Source: Pseudomonadota bacterium (lineage in GTDB: Bacteria > Pseudomonadota > Gammaproteobacteria > Burkholderiales > Chitinibacteraceae). From it: a DNA stretch of 64,000 nucleotides. Where the stretch lies: the NCBI GenBank assembly GCA_026399755.1, contig JAPLQI010000035.1, forward strand, positions 1 through 64,000, read 5' to 3'. The number at the start of each line of letters is the position of its first letter. Position 1 is the first letter of the stretch. The notes under the pieces are model-generated. The model saw nothing but the letters and a program-made list of their open reading frames with translations. It was not told where the DNA came from and made no database searches. This document shows, piece after piece, positions 1 to 8,846 of the stretch. The translations under genes and the position numbers were made by a program.

Positions 1-92
1 TCCCACTCCTTCCCATCCCGAACAGGACAGTGAAACACCTTAGCGCCGATGATAGTGCAGATTACCTGTGTGAAAGTAGGTCATTGCCAGAC
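1..92 (+). rRNA. rrf: 5S ribosomal RNA, 3' part
   Basis: The first ~92 bases match the conserved 3' three-quarters of bacterial 5S rRNA: the segments CCGAAC, AGTGAAAC, TAGCGCCGATG, GAAAGTAGG and the closing TGCCAGAC are all present in the right order and spacing. The 5' end lies outside the window, so this is the tail of an rRNA operon whose 16S and 23S genes are expected upstream. The exact 3' end is set by comparison with the E. coli gene and may be off by a few bases. Confidence 0.93.
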
Positions 93-106
93 ACCCCATA
101 AGCAAA

Positions 107-136
107 CCCCGATATCGAAAGATATCGGGGTTTTTG
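107..136 (+). terminator. Rho-independent terminator of the rRNA operon
   Basis: A perfect 10-bp stem (CCCCGATATC / GATATCGGGG) closes a GAAA tetraloop and runs straight into TTTTT. It lies 15 bases after the 5S rRNA end and is the expected terminator of the rrn transcript. Confidence 0.92.
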
Positions 137-163
137 CTTTGGGCGGAAGGAATGCGGGGAGTC

Positions 164-217
164 GGGAGTGGGGAGTAAAAACATCCCTCGACTTCCGACT
201 TACGATTCCCCACTCCC
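164..217. repeat. Inverted repeat between rrn terminator and aroC
   Basis: GGGAGTGGGGA at 164-174 is repeated exactly in inverse orientation as TCCCCACTCCC at 207-217, giving an 11-bp perfect stem with a 32-base spacer. It has no T-run, so it is not a simple terminator. Its role is unknown; it may be a remnant of a dispersed intergenic element. Confidence 0.6.
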
Positions 218-327
218 TGATCCTCGGTAAAAAATACACGATCTCATCTCTGCTTGTAAGCCTAGATATATGGCTGTCCATGTTAGAATTCAGATTATCT
301 GTCTGCCACTGGCTTTGAGGGTTTGGA

Positions 328-1431
328 ATGTCTGGAAACACACTTGGTTTATTGTTTACGGTAACTTCATTTGGTGAAAGCCATGGGGCAGGGATAGGTT
401 GCGTGGTGGATGGCTGCCCTCCTGGGATGGATTTGAGTGTTGAAGATATTCAGGCTGAGTTAGATCGTCGTAAACCTGGTACATCGCGCCATGTTACGCA
501 GCGTAAAGAGCCGGATACGGTAGAGATTTTGTCTGGCATTTATGAAGGCAAAACCACCGGTACGCCAATTGCGCTGTTGATTCGTAATCAAGATCAGCGC
601 AGCCAAGATTACGGCAAGATTGTTGAAACATTTCGCCCAGGGCACGCTGATTACACCTATTGGCATAAATATGGCATTCGTGACCCGCGTGGTGGTGGGC
701 GTTCGTCCGCGCGTGAAACGGCGGTGCGTGTGGCCGCTGGGGCGATTGCTAAAAAATGGCTACGTGAGAAATACGGAATTGAGATTCGTGGCTATATGAG
801 CCAGTTGGGTGAAATTGCGATTCCATTTAAGAGCTGGGATGAAGTCAGTGGCAATGCATTTTTTGCGCCTAACGCTGAAATCGTGCCGCAGCTTGAAGAC
901 TATATGGATGCGATTCGTAAAGAGCGCGATTCGGTTGGCGCACAAATTACCGTGGTGGCAGAAAATGTACCCGTTGGCCTAGGCGAGCCTGTGTATGATC
1001 GCTTAGATGCAGAAATCGCTTACGCTATGATGAATATTAATGCTGTAAAAGGCGTTGAGATTGGCGCTGGTTTTGAAAGCATTGCGCAAAAAGGCTCCGT
1101 GCATTGTGATGAGCTGACTCCAACGGGCTTTGCGAGCAATCATGCTGGCGGTATTTTGGGGGGCATTTCTACCGGGCAGGATATTGTGGTGAATTTGGCG
1201 GTCAAACCCACTTCCAGCATCGCGCAAGAACGTCATTCAATTGATAAAGATGGCAATCCGGTGTTGATGGCCACGACTGGTCGCCATGATCCTTGCGTAG
1301 GGATTCGGGCCACGCCGATTGCTGAAGCCATGCTGGCTTTAGTGTTGATTGATCATGCTTTGCGTCACCGTGCTCAGTGTGGCGATGTCAAAGTAGATAC
1401 ACCACGTATTCCTGGGAAAAGGATTTCATGA
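328..1431 (+). CDS. aroC: Chorismate synthase
   Basis: Converts 5-enolpyruvylshikimate 3-phosphate to chorismate, the last step of the shikimate pathway, using reduced FMN. The 367-residue length is normal. Visible family motifs are GESHG near residue 17, the [15 protein letters not shown] block around 110, [11 protein letters not shown] shortly after, and a C-terminal [17 protein letters not shown] segment. The ATG has GAGGG about 8 bases upstream. It is the first gene after the rRNA operon and overlaps the next gene by four bases (ATGA), suggesting co-transcription. Chorismate feeds the trp genes found later in the window. Confidence 0.98.
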   Translation: MSGNTLGLLFTVTSFGESHGAGIGCVVDGCPPGMDLSVEDIQAELDRRKPGTSRHVTQRKEPDTVEILSGIYEGKTTGTPIALLIRNQDQRSQDYGKIVETFRPGHADYTYWHKYGIRDPRGGGRSSARETAVRVAAGAIAKKWLREKYGIEIRGYMSQLGEIAIPFKSWDEVSGNAFFAPNAEIVPQLEDYMDAIRKERDSVGAQITVVAENVPVGLGEPVYDRLDAEIAYAMMNINAVKGVEIGAGFESIAQKGSVHCDELTPTGFASNHAGGILGGISTGQDIVVNLAVKPTSSIAQERHSIDKDGNPVLMATTGRHDPCVGIRATPIAEAMLALVLIDHALRHRAQCGDVKVDTPRIPGKRIS

Positions 1432-2063
1432 TGCTCAAGCTCATGGTACTTGTTGCGGTGTTTTTAACGGGTTGTGCCGCACCGCAATTTGCTGCAACGG
1501 TAAGCGTAAGGCATACCTTAGCCAGCAGCCCTGCGGCTCAGCGTTTTGCATTTGAGCGCAATGCTTCGCAAGTACAAAGCTTAGCTCAGCGTGATTTTGA
1601 AGAAGATGTAAGCGCCGAGCTGATGCGTAAAGGCTATGTTTACGAGCCGAATATGAGTGCCGCAGACTGGCTGGTGCGATTGCAATATCAAGTGGATGGT
1701 GGAAAAACCATTACCTCACAGGAACCTATTTGGGGGACGGTCGGTTTTAGCACCTATTATCGCCGCGTTTCGACCGCGAATGGCATGGTGTTGGTGCCTT
1801 ATACGCGGACAGAAAATGGCATTGTAGGCAGCCGCCCTGTAAGCGATACGGTTTATAACCGCCAGCTCAGCTTAGATATTCTGGATAGAAAAGATTTGGC
1901 GGCAGGGCGCTTTGCTAAATTGTTTGAAGGTAAAGCGGTTAATCGTAGCTCGGATGATGCGATTGAGCCGGCCGTGCCTTGGCTGATTCGCGCTATTTTT
2001 GAGCAGTTCCCTGGCGTTTCTGGCTCCAATCGAGAAGTAAAAATTATTTTATCCGAACAATAA
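1428..2063 (+). CDS. DUF4136 family lipoprotein
   Basis: Small envelope lipoprotein of unknown role. Starting at the ATG that overlaps the aroC stop gives a short signal peptide ending in the lipobox LTGC, so lipidation is expected about 16 residues in; upstream in-frame starts would bury that signal inside aroC. The remainder resembles DUF4136: an FAFER segment, the AELMRKGY segment, a YQVDGGKT strand and a C-terminal helix ending [13 protein letters not shown]. Family members are outer-membrane-associated lipoproteins without a fixed function. Lipoprotein assignment is seen in the sequence; the family call is from pattern recognition. Confidence 0.85.
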   Translation: MMLKLMVLVAVFLTGCAAPQFAATVSVRHTLASSPAAQRFAFERNASQVQSLAQRDFEEDVSAELMRKGYVYEPNMSAADWLVRLQYQVDGGKTITSQEPIWGTVGFSTYYRRVSTANGMVLVPYTRTENGIVGSRPVSDTVYNRQLSLDILDRKDLAAGRFAKLFEGKAVNRSSDDAIEPAVPWLIRAIFEQFPGVSGSNREVKIILSEQ

Positions 2064-2148
2064 ATGAATGCCTGTGGCCGTTATTCTTTTGCATAGAGAG
2101 AGTAGCGGCTACAGCGTTGTTTTACGTAACATTAAAACGGAAAGCCCC

Positions 2149-2982
2149 GTGAGCCCTGAGCAATATTGTGAAGATAAAGCCGCCAAAAGCGGTTCCAGTT
2201 TTTATTACAGTTTTCGTTTTTTGCCTTTAGAGCAAAGAAAAGCGATTACTGCCTTATATGCATTTTGTCGTGAAGTTGATGATGTGGTCGATGAATGCCA
2301 TGAAGAAAGCGTGGCTAGAACTAAATTGGCTTGGTGGCGTAGCGAAATTGATCAGCTCTTTGCAGGTTCGCCACAACATCCGGTCACTCAAGCTTTATTG
2401 CCTGCCATTAAGAAATACGATTTACAACGCGAGCTATTTATAGAAATCATCGACGGAATGGAGATGGATCTAGATATGGCTCGTTACAATAGCTTTAAAG
2501 ATTTGCAATTGTATTGTTATCGCGTGGCGTCCGTTGTTGGGCAAATGGCCGCACAGATTTTTGGCTTTACTGATCGTGGCACGCTTAAATATGCGCATGA
2601 TTTGGGATTGGCGTTTCAATTAACTAATATTATTCGTGATGTTGGCGAAGATGCCCGTCGTGGCCGAATCTATTTGCCAGTCACTGAATTACAGCAATTT
2701 AATGTACCTGCTGCAGATATTTTGGCCTGTCGTGAAACACCAGAATTTCGAGCATTAATGGATTTTCAAATTGAGCGGGCCGAGCAATATTATGCGCAAG
2801 CCTTGGCGCAATTACCTGCCGTGGATAAAAAGCCACAACGTACCGGCCTAGTGATGGCGGCGATTTATCGGGCAACTTTAAAAGAAATTAAGAAAGATGG
2901 CGTGGGAAAGGTATTAAATCAGCGCATTTCTTTAACTCCTATTCGTAAATTATGGCTAGCGTGGAAAACGTGGTGGTTTTAA
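2149..2982 (+). CDS. hpnD: Presqualene diphosphate synthase (squalene/phytoene synthase family)
   Basis: Condenses two farnesyl diphosphates to presqualene diphosphate in the HpnCDE route to squalene, precursor of hopanoids. The first aspartate-rich motif reads REVDDVVDE and the second NIIRDVGED, both intact; the N-terminal block KSGSSFYYSFRFLP is typical of HpnD rather than HpnC. A GTG at 2149 gives the usual HpnD N-terminus (SPEQYCEDKAA). An ATG at 2068 is possible, but its extra 27 residues do not look like family sequence. The 3' end overlaps hpnE by about 30 bases. No hpnC is in the window. Confidence 0.93.
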   Translation: MSPEQYCEDKAAKSGSSFYYSFRFLPLEQRKAITALYAFCREVDDVVDECHEESVARTKLAWWRSEIDQLFAGSPQHPVTQALLPAIKKYDLQRELFIEIIDGMEMDLDMARYNSFKDLQLYCYRVASVVGQMAAQIFGFTDRGTLKYAHDLGLAFQLTNIIRDVGEDARRGRIYLPVTELQQFNVPAADILACRETPEFRALMDFQIERAEQYYAQALAQLPAVDKKPQRTGLVMAAIYRATLKEIKKDGVGKVLNQRISLTPIRKLWLAWKTWWF

Positions 2983-4283
2983 AAACACATTCTGTTGCGG
3001 TATTAGGGGGGGGCTATGCGGGAATAAGCGCGGCCGCCGAGCTGGCTGCTGCTGGCGTTAACGTCAGCGTGTTTGAGGCCGGTAAGGTCTTAGGCGGGCG
3101 GGCCAGAAAAGTAGGGCTGGAAGGCAAGTCGCTGGATAACGGTCAGCACCTTGTGATTGGTGCGTATACCGAGCTGCTCGCCATGATGGCCAAGGTGGGT
3201 GTGGATTGCAAAACAGCATTTTTGCGTCGCCCGATGGAGCTGGTGGTCGAGCCTGGCTTTCGGCTCGCTTGCCCTGCCTTGCCCGCGCCCCTGCACTTGG
3301 CTTTAGGATTACTTTTTGCTCAGGGCTTATCTTGGTCTGAGCGATTTGCTCTAGTGCGCACGATCCGTGCTGCGCAAGCGACAAAATGGCAATTGCCGCA
3401 GGATATGACGGTGAGTGCTTGGCTTAAAGAGTCGCGTCAGCCAGAAGTGTTAATCAGCCGATTTTGGCAGCCGCTGACCGTGGCGGCATTGAACACACCG
3501 CTAGCGTTGGCTTCTGCGCAAGTTTTACTGAATGTATTACGAGATAGCTTGGGCGGCCCGCGTGCGGCTTCTGATTTACTGCTGCCACGAGTGGATTTTT
3601 CTGCTCTTTATCCCGATACGGCCGCACGATTTATTGAGCAAAAAGGCGGGCATGTTTACCGCTCACGGCGGATTCGACGCGTGGCAAAAACAGCGCAGGG
3701 CTGGCAGCTGAATGGCGAGGGTGAAATATTTGATGCGGTGATTTGCGCTTTACCGCCACATGGTTTATCTGCTTTGCAAGTGTCTGAGCCCGACATCTTG
3801 CCTCTGCAAGTGCGTAATTGGATTTATCAGCCGATTGTGACGGTTTATTTGCAATATGATTCTGCCGTTAAGCTGGCTAAACCTATGCTGGGCCTGAGTG
3901 ATTCCTTGGCGCAATGGGTGTTTGATCGTGGCTTTACTCATCAAACAGATGGCTTGATTGCGGTGGTGATCTCCGCGGAAGGCCCGCATCAGGCTTGGGC
4001 TCAAGACGAGCTTGCACAGGCCGTTATGCTGGAACTTCATCAGCGCCTTGCTTTGCCTATGGATGCACTTTGGTATCGCGTGATTACCGAAAAGCGGGCC
4101 ACTTTTGCCTGTACACCTGATTTACAGCGTCCTCCTAATCAAACGAGCGCTGCTGGGTTTTGGCTGGCGGGAGATTACACCGCAGGCTTGGCGGGCAAGG
4201 GTGATTATCCAGCAACTTTAGAAGGTGCCGTCAGAAGTGGCGTGGCGGCAGCGCAGGGCGTGCTGAAAGAATTGAATGACTAG
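2952..4283 (+). CDS. hpnE: Hydroxysqualene dehydroxylase (FAD-dependent)
   Basis: Reduces hydroxysqualene to squalene, completing the HpnCDE pathway. An FAD-binding Rossmann motif, GGGYAGISAAAEL, lies near residues 19-31 and is followed by GGRARK and LDNGQHLVIGAY, typical of amine-oxidase/desaturase-like flavoproteins. The C-terminal FAD contact AGDYTAGLAGKGDYPATLEGAV is present. The 443-residue length is normal. The start inside the end of hpnD implies translational coupling. Position directly after hpnD strongly supports HpnE over a carotenoid desaturase. Confidence 0.93.
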   Translation: MASVENVVVLKTHSVAVLGGGYAGISAAAELAAAGVNVSVFEAGKVLGGRARKVGLEGKSLDNGQHLVIGAYTELLAMMAKVGVDCKTAFLRRPMELVVEPGFRLACPALPAPLHLALGLLFAQGLSWSERFALVRTIRAAQATKWQLPQDMTVSAWLKESRQPEVLISRFWQPLTVAALNTPLALASAQVLLNVLRDSLGGPRAASDLLLPRVDFSALYPDTAARFIEQKGGHVYRSRRIRRVAKTAQGWQLNGEGEIFDAVICALPPHGLSALQVSEPDILPLQVRNWIYQPIVTVYLQYDSAVKLAKPMLGLSDSLAQWVFDRGFTHQTDGLIAVVISAEGPHQAWAQDELAQAVMLELHQRLALPMDALWYRVITEKRATFACTPDLQRPPNQTSAAGFWLAGDYTAGLAGKGDYPATLEGAVRSGVAAAQGVLKELND

Positions 4284-4316
4284 TTTTGAAATTTGCTTTG
4301 ATAAAAAGGAATAAAA

Positions 4317-5126
4317 ATGACTGAAGCAATGGGTGATTGGAAAAACTATCAGGCACCGGCGGGTGCGTTTCGTAGCCGCGTGATTTTGGTGACGGGCGCG
4401 GGGCAAGGGATTGGTGAGGCGGCGGCAATGGCCTTGGCCGAGCATGGTGCAACCGTGATTTTGTTGGGCCGCAACGAGAAAAAACTCGCCAAAGTGTATG
4501 ACGCAATTGAAGCGGCGGGTTATCCGCAGCCAGCAGCAATTCCTTTTGATTTGGCAAAATCGGGCGAGGCAGAAATTGCCCAGATGGCGGTACTGATTCA
4601 AAAAGAATTTGGCCGTTTGGATGGTATTTTGCATTGTGCGAATGGCTTTACTCATTTATCGCCACTTGCTAATCAGAAAATGGACGAATGGGTGGAGATG
4701 TTCAAAGTGAACGTTGCCGCGCCCTTTGTGCTTAACCGTGCCTTATTTCCACTTTTAAAAGAAGCACCAGACGCCAGCATCTTGCTCTTGGGCGAGCATC
4801 ACGCTTTTGCGCCCAATGCGTATTGGGGTGGCTATAGCGTGACAAAAGTAGGGCAAAAGAATTTAGTTGAGATTGCTGCTGCTGAGTGGGAAAACATGGA
4901 GCATCTGCGGATTAATCTCTTAGTGCCCGGCCCAATTCAATCGCCGTTCCGCCTAAAAACGCATCCGGGTGAAACGCGCGAAAGTCTGCCGCCAACCAGC
5001 GCGATTGTGCCGGCTATTTTGTACTGGATGGGCGACGCTAGCCGTGGGCAAAGTGGTCTAACGCTAACAGCTGACATTGCTGTAAATAAAATTGAGGGTG
5101 AGGGGAACTTGTCTGCAGAGGACTAA
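4317..5126 (+). CDS. YciK-like short-chain dehydrogenase/reductase
   Basis: A 269-residue classical SDR resembling YciK. The nucleotide-binding motif TGAGQGIGEA lies near residues 26-35, HCANG takes the place of NNAG, and the catalytic pair YSVTK is intact. At the position of the usual catalytic serine, 12 residues before the tyrosine, the sequence reads GEHHAF, so that serine is a histidine. The substrate is unknown. It stands alone 33 bases after hpnE and has an SD-like AAGGA before the ATG. Either activity is reduced or a non-canonical triad is used; the fold assignment is secure. Confidence 0.9.
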   Translation: MTEAMGDWKNYQAPAGAFRSRVILVTGAGQGIGEAAAMALAEHGATVILLGRNEKKLAKVYDAIEAAGYPQPAAIPFDLAKSGEAEIAQMAVLIQKEFGRLDGILHCANGFTHLSPLANQKMDEWVEMFKVNVAAPFVLNRALFPLLKEAPDASILLLGEHHAFAPNAYWGGYSVTKVGQKNLVEIAAAEWENMEHLRINLLVPGPIQSPFRLKTHPGETRESLPPTSAIVPAILYWMGDASRGQSGLTLTADIAVNKIEGEGNLSAED

Positions 5127-5159
5127 TCCTAGCTAGAGTGCTAATGAGTGTTAGTGCTT

Positions 5160-5210
5160 GCTTCGTCCCCTTATGGCCCCACCGCTGGTGGGGCTTTTTT
5201 TGTGCTTTAT
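5160..5210 (+). terminator. Probable terminator after the SDR gene
   Basis: GCCCCACCGCTGGTGGGGC at about 5175-5193 forms a CCCCACC/GGTGGGG stem closely followed by TTTTTTT. It lies about 50 bases after the stop codon of the SDR gene and before the helicase gene. Confidence 0.85.
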
Positions 5211-5279
5211 TTAGCAATCATTTAGAGAGAAGTGCCCCCATCTTGTTACAATCCTGTCTTTGCTTTTTGGCCCATGTTT

Positions 5280-7256
5280 ATGACACTTGATGCGGTTTTT
5301 GCCGACGACGGCCCCTTTGCCGATGCGTTTCCTGGCTATAAATTGCGCGTGCAGCAATTAGAAATGGCGCAAGCCGTTGAAGCTGCAATCAAGAACCAAG
5401 GCCAACTGATTGCCGAGGCGGGCACGGGCACGGGTAAAACCTTTGCCTATCTGGTGCCTGCCCTATTATCTGGCGGCAAAGTGATTGTTTCGACGGGCAC
5501 TAAAACGCTGCAAGATCAGCTGTTTGCCCGAGATATTCCAACGGTGCGCAAAGTATTGCAGGTGCCGGTGACGGTGGCGCTGCTTAAAGGGCGCTCAAAT
5601 TATGTTTGCCATTATCATTTGGCACGCACAGAGCAAGAAGGGCGCTTTATGCGCAAAGAAGACGTTGCCGATTTAATGAAAGTGCAGCGTTACGCCAAAA
5701 CAACTATCTCAGGGGACAAAGCCGCCTGCCCCGGCGTGCCAGAAAATGCGCCGATCTGGGGGCAAGTCACTTCTACTCGGGATAATTGCTTGGGCCAAGA
5801 CTGCCCAAGTCACCAAGATTGCTTTGTGCTGAAAGCCCGTAAAGATGCTCAGGATGCCGACGTGGTGGTGGTGAACCATCATTTGTTTTTTGCCGATGTA
5901 TGGCTTAGGGACGAAGGCGCGGGTGAGCTATTGCCCGCCTGTAACACGGTTATTTTTGATGAGGCGCATCAGCTGCCCGAAGTCGCTAGTCTGTTTTTTG
6001 GTGAAACGCTCACCTCGGGGCAGCTGATCGATTTGGCGCATGATTCGCGAGCCGAAGCGTTGGTGGTGGCGAAAGACTTTATTATGTTGCCCGCAGCGGC
6101 CGAAGCGCTGGAAAAAGCGGTGAAAGATTTGCGGCTGGTGTTTAAATCGGATGCAACGCGCTTTCCGCTGCATCAGCTAGAACAGCAGAATCCAGAGTTT
6201 ATCCCTGCGCTGGATCTGGTCGCAGAAAAGCTGGCGACGCTGTGTGATTTACTCGGCAAGCAGTCCGAACGCGCCGAAGGCTTAGAAAATTGCCAAGTCC
6301 GCGCATTAGAATGTGTGGATATTTTGAAGCGCTGGAAAGCCGGGGACGATGAAGAAAGTGTGCATTGGGTCGATGTTTTATCGCACGGGCTGATTTTGCA
6401 CGCTACACCGCTCAATATCGCCCAGCTGTTTCAAAAGCAATTAAAAGCGAACCCACGCGCTTGGGTATTTGCCTCGGCGACTTTGGCCGTGAATGGCCAT
6501 TTCAACCATTTTAAGCATGAGCTTGGTTTGTGGGATGCGGTTGAAGCCACTTGGGAAAGCCCTTTCGATTACAAGCAACAGGCGGCGCTGTATGTGCCGC
6601 AAGATATGCCAGAGCCCAATGCGCCAGATTTTACTAAGCAAGTGATAGAAAAAGCTTGGCCCCTACTGCAAACTACACAAGGCCACGCTTTTCTGCTGTT
6701 TACCAGCTTGCGTGCGATGCGTGAAGCGCATGAATTGGTGCAGGAAAAGCTTAAAGCCGCAGGGTTGGAGTGGCCGGTATTTTTGCAAGGCCAAGGTTCC
6801 CGTACCGAGTTATTAGATAAATTTCGCCAAGCCCCGAACGCTATCCTTGTGGCCAGTCAAACCTTTTGGGAAGGGATAGATGTGAAAGGCGAGCAGCTAT
6901 CCCTTGTTGTGATTGATAAGCTGCCCTTTAGCCCGCCGGATGACCCCGTGTTGTCGGCGCGTATCGAGCAGATTAATAAATCGGGCCGCAGCGCGTTTAT
7001 GGATTACCAAGTGCCGCATGCTGCGATTACCTTAAAGCAGGGGGCGGGGCGCTTGATTCGGGATGAAACCGACATCGGTATTTTGATGATTGCCGATAAG
7101 CGCTTGGTGGAAAAACAATACGGAAAAATGATCTGGAAAAGCCTGCCGCCGATGTTTCGCTCCAGAGAGCTAGCCACAGTGCAGCGGTTTTTTGAGGTGA
7201 AACGGCAGAAGCAGCAGGATGCAAATGCGGTGGTGGATCCCGTTATCACTGATTAG
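5280..7256 (+). CDS. ATP-dependent DNA helicase, DinG/YoaA (XPD-like) family
   Basis: Superfamily 2 iron-sulfur helicase related to DinG and YoaA, which unwind DNA at stalled forks and repair intermediates. Walker A is AEAGTGTGKT and the DEAH box is IFDEAHQLPE. Between them lie cysteines in NYVCHYH, KAACPG and DNCLGQDCPSHQDC that fit the XPD-type Fe-S domain. The C-terminal motif VI is LKQGAGRLIRDETD. ATGs at 5274 and 5280 both give the expected N-terminus (TLDAVFADDGPF); an in-frame GTG at 5232 would add a non-conserved extension. It is monocistronic between a terminator and a repeat element. Confidence 0.92.
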   Translation: MTLDAVFADDGPFADAFPGYKLRVQQLEMAQAVEAAIKNQGQLIAEAGTGTGKTFAYLVPALLSGGKVIVSTGTKTLQDQLFARDIPTVRKVLQVPVTVALLKGRSNYVCHYHLARTEQEGRFMRKEDVADLMKVQRYAKTTISGDKAACPGVPENAPIWGQVTSTRDNCLGQDCPSHQDCFVLKARKDAQDADVVVVNHHLFFADVWLRDEGAGELLPACNTVIFDEAHQLPEVASLFFGETLTSGQLIDLAHDSRAEALVVAKDFIMLPAAAEALEKAVKDLRLVFKSDATRFPLHQLEQQNPEFIPALDLVAEKLATLCDLLGKQSERAEGLENCQVRALECVDILKRWKAGDDEESVHWVDVLSHGLILHATPLNIAQLFQKQLKANPRAWVFASATLAVNGHFNHFKHELGLWDAVEATWESPFDYKQQAALYVPQDMPEPNAPDFTKQVIEKAWPLLQTTQGHAFLLFTSLRAMREAHELVQEKLKAAGLEWPVFLQGQGSRTELLDKFRQAPNAILVASQTFWEGIDVKGEQLSLVVIDKLPFSPPDDPVLSARIEQINKSGRSAFMDYQVPHAAITLKQGAGRLIRDETDIGILMIADKRLVEKQYGKMIWKSLPPMFRSRELATVQRFFEVKRQKQQDANAVVDPVITD

Positions 7257-7308
7257 GGTAGATCTTTGTGCCTATATCCATAACTTAAGACAATAACATA
7301 GCAAAAAA

Positions 7309-7400
7309 GTAGGTTTTTATAGGGTGTGCAAGTCGATTTTCTTGCGCACCGCTCCTTGGTGCGCAACGACTGCGTCGTTGTACACCCTATAAAATCTACC
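7309..7400. repeat. Nested palindromic intergenic element
   Basis: The outer arms, GTAGG...TATAGGGTGTGCA and TGTACACCCTATA...CTACC, are near-perfect inverted copies. Inside lie a perfect 9-bp hairpin (TTGCGCACC/GGTGCGCAA, 7342-7366) and a 6-bp hairpin AACGAC/GTCGTT. The whole element could fold into a cruciform with two side hairpins. A simpler relative sharing GGGTGTGCAAG lies at 45088-45117. It probably belongs to a dispersed, non-coding repeat family. Confidence 0.8.
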
Positions 7401-7455
7401 TCTGGTATAGCAAATAGTTTGAAAATTTAATGATCATTGAAGGTAAGTCGCCAGC

Positions 7456-8478
7456 ATGGCTGTAAAAAAGAAACCACAAAACCAATCTATTTTTGGGCGC
7501 ACGCTAGGGCGCTTATTCTTGCTGATGATTGCCTTAATCGCCGTTTTAGCGATCTGGCTTTATCAATACGCCAGCACGCCTCTGGAGCATAGGGTACAAG
7601 ACTTTGTGGTGGAATCCGGCGGGGTGAGGAAAGTAGCGGATCAGTTGGTCAAACAAGGCGTGATTGATCAGGCTCTGCCTTTTTTACTGCTGGCACGAGT
7701 GACGGCTAAAGATAAACTATTGAAGGCGGGTAGTTACACCATAAGCTCGGCGCTGAGCCCTTGGCAGTTATTAGAAAAACTCAGCAATGGCGACACCACC
7801 ACGCTAACTTTTACCCTGATTGAAGGTTGGAAGTGGACAGATTTGCGCAAGGCATTAAATAGCCATCCTCATTTGCGTCACGATAGTGCTTTGATGTCAG
7901 ATATCGAGCTATTGGCTGAGTTGGGCATCAGTGCGCTGAGCCCCGAAGGCTTGTTTTTCCCTGACACCTATCATGTGGATAAGGGTAGCTCAGATTTAAA
8001 GCTATTGGCGCGAGCCAATCAGCGTATGCAAAGCAAGCTGGATAAAGCATGGGCCGAGCGCTCGCAGAATGTGCAATTAAAAACGCCATATGAAGCGCTG
8101 ATTTTGGCCTCTTTAGTTGAAAAAGAGACGGGCCTTGCGGCGGATCGCCCCTTGATTGCCGGTGTGTTTGCTAATCGCTTACGGATTGGTATGCGCTTAC
8201 AAACTGATCCTGCGGTGATGTATGGGGTGGGAGAATCTCTGGATGGGCGATTGCGCAAAATCGATTTGCTTACCGATACGCCGTATAACACCTATACCCG
8301 TAGCGGCTTACCGCCAACGCCGATTGCCATGGTGGGGGGCGCTGCTTTAAAGGCGGTGATGCATCCTGCCTCCACCACGGCTTTATATTTTGTGGCGAAG
8401 GGCGATGGCAGCTCGGTGTTTTCTAATAATTTGGATGAACATAATAGCGCTGTGCGTAAGTATATTTTGCGCAAGTAA
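7456..8478 (+). CDS. mltG: Endolytic murein transglycosylase MltG
   Basis: Inner-membrane lytic transglycosylase (YceG family) that cuts nascent glycan strands and limits their length. A lysine-rich cytoplasmic start is followed by one membrane helix at about residues 17-39, a LysM-like segment, then the catalytic domain with LASLVEKETG (glutamate in the E-x-T context), FANRLRIGMRLQTDPAVMYG and a C-terminal YNTYTRSGLPPTPI. The 340-residue length is normal. The ATG follows an AAGGTAAG sequence. The usual neighbour tmk is absent; the gene appears to be transcribed alone. Confidence 0.96.
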   Translation: MAVKKKPQNQSIFGRTLGRLFLLMIALIAVLAIWLYQYASTPLEHRVQDFVVESGGVRKVADQLVKQGVIDQALPFLLLARVTAKDKLLKAGSYTISSALSPWQLLEKLSNGDTTTLTFTLIEGWKWTDLRKALNSHPHLRHDSALMSDIELLAELGISALSPEGLFFPDTYHVDKGSSDLKLLARANQRMQSKLDKAWAERSQNVQLKTPYEALILASLVEKETGLAADRPLIAGVFANRLRIGMRLQTDPAVMYGVGESLDGRLRKIDLLTDTPYNTYTRSGLPPTPIAMVGGAALKAVMHPASTTALYFVAKGDGSSVFSNNLDEHNSAVRKYILRK

Positions 8479-8622
8479 TGGGGTATCCAGAAATCTTACG
8501 TTTAACACGGCCCGCTTCATCAGAACTTCATAGAAAAACCTAGAGCGACTTGAATTCTTGCTTTTAATCATGGTCGTTTGAATTCTTCATAACAGCTAAA
8601 AAAGCGTGATGCTCGAATGGTT

Positions 8623-8678
8623 CTATCGGGAATCCAGTCATGCCGCTAGATCCCCGATAAAAATCCTAGGGGATGACA
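8623..8678. repeat. dRS3-like dispersed intergenic repeat, copy 1
   Basis: The sequence runs CTATCGGGAATCCAG, a short spacer, then GATCCCCGATAAAAATCC and GGGGATGAC. The same framework (GGGAATCC, GATAAAAA, GGGGATGAC) recurs at 37919-37986, so this is a repeat family in this genome. It resembles neisserial dRS3 hairpins (ATTCCC...GGGAAT). Confidence 0.65.
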
Positions 8679-8714
8679 AGCTCTCATTCATAACCTCGAA
8701 TCAAATGATTTGCT

Positions 8715-8758
8715 AATCACTTAATAAAGGCACGCAGATGTGCCTTTATTAAGTGATT
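8715..8758. terminator. Strong 19-bp hairpin downstream of mltG
   Basis: AATCACTTAATAAAGGCAC (8715-8733) pairs perfectly with its inverse at 8740-8758 across a GCAGAT loop. It is AT-rich at the base and has only a short T stretch after it. It probably ends mltG transcription or blocks read-through between the converging genes. Confidence 0.6.
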
Positions 8759-8780
8759 TCATGCCTTGAACTGGGCATAA

Positions 8781-8810
8781 AAAAGGCCTCCCGACAAGGG
8801 AGGCCTTTCA
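8781..8810 (-). terminator. Porin terminator
   Basis: Read on the minus strand, GGCCTCCC, loop TTGTC, GGGAGGCC is followed by TTTTTTAT. It lies 37 bases after the porin stop codon and is a textbook Rho-independent terminator. Confidence 0.93.
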
Positions 8811-8846
8811 ATGATTAGCTAGCTAGGAGGCTAAGAATAATCAGTC

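Larger units (their letters stand above)
8479..8846. other. Convergent intergenic region between mltG and the porin
   Basis: A 368-base non-coding stretch between converging genes. It holds two GAATTCTT direct repeats (about 8551 and 8579), a dRS3-like repeat, a 19-bp palindrome and the porin terminator, each listed separately. No convincing reading frame was seen on either strand. Confidence 0.7.

Noticed and set aside
3064..3384. 106-codon minus-strand frame inside hpnE
   Set aside because: Fully antisense to a strongly supported gene, with biased composition and no motif.
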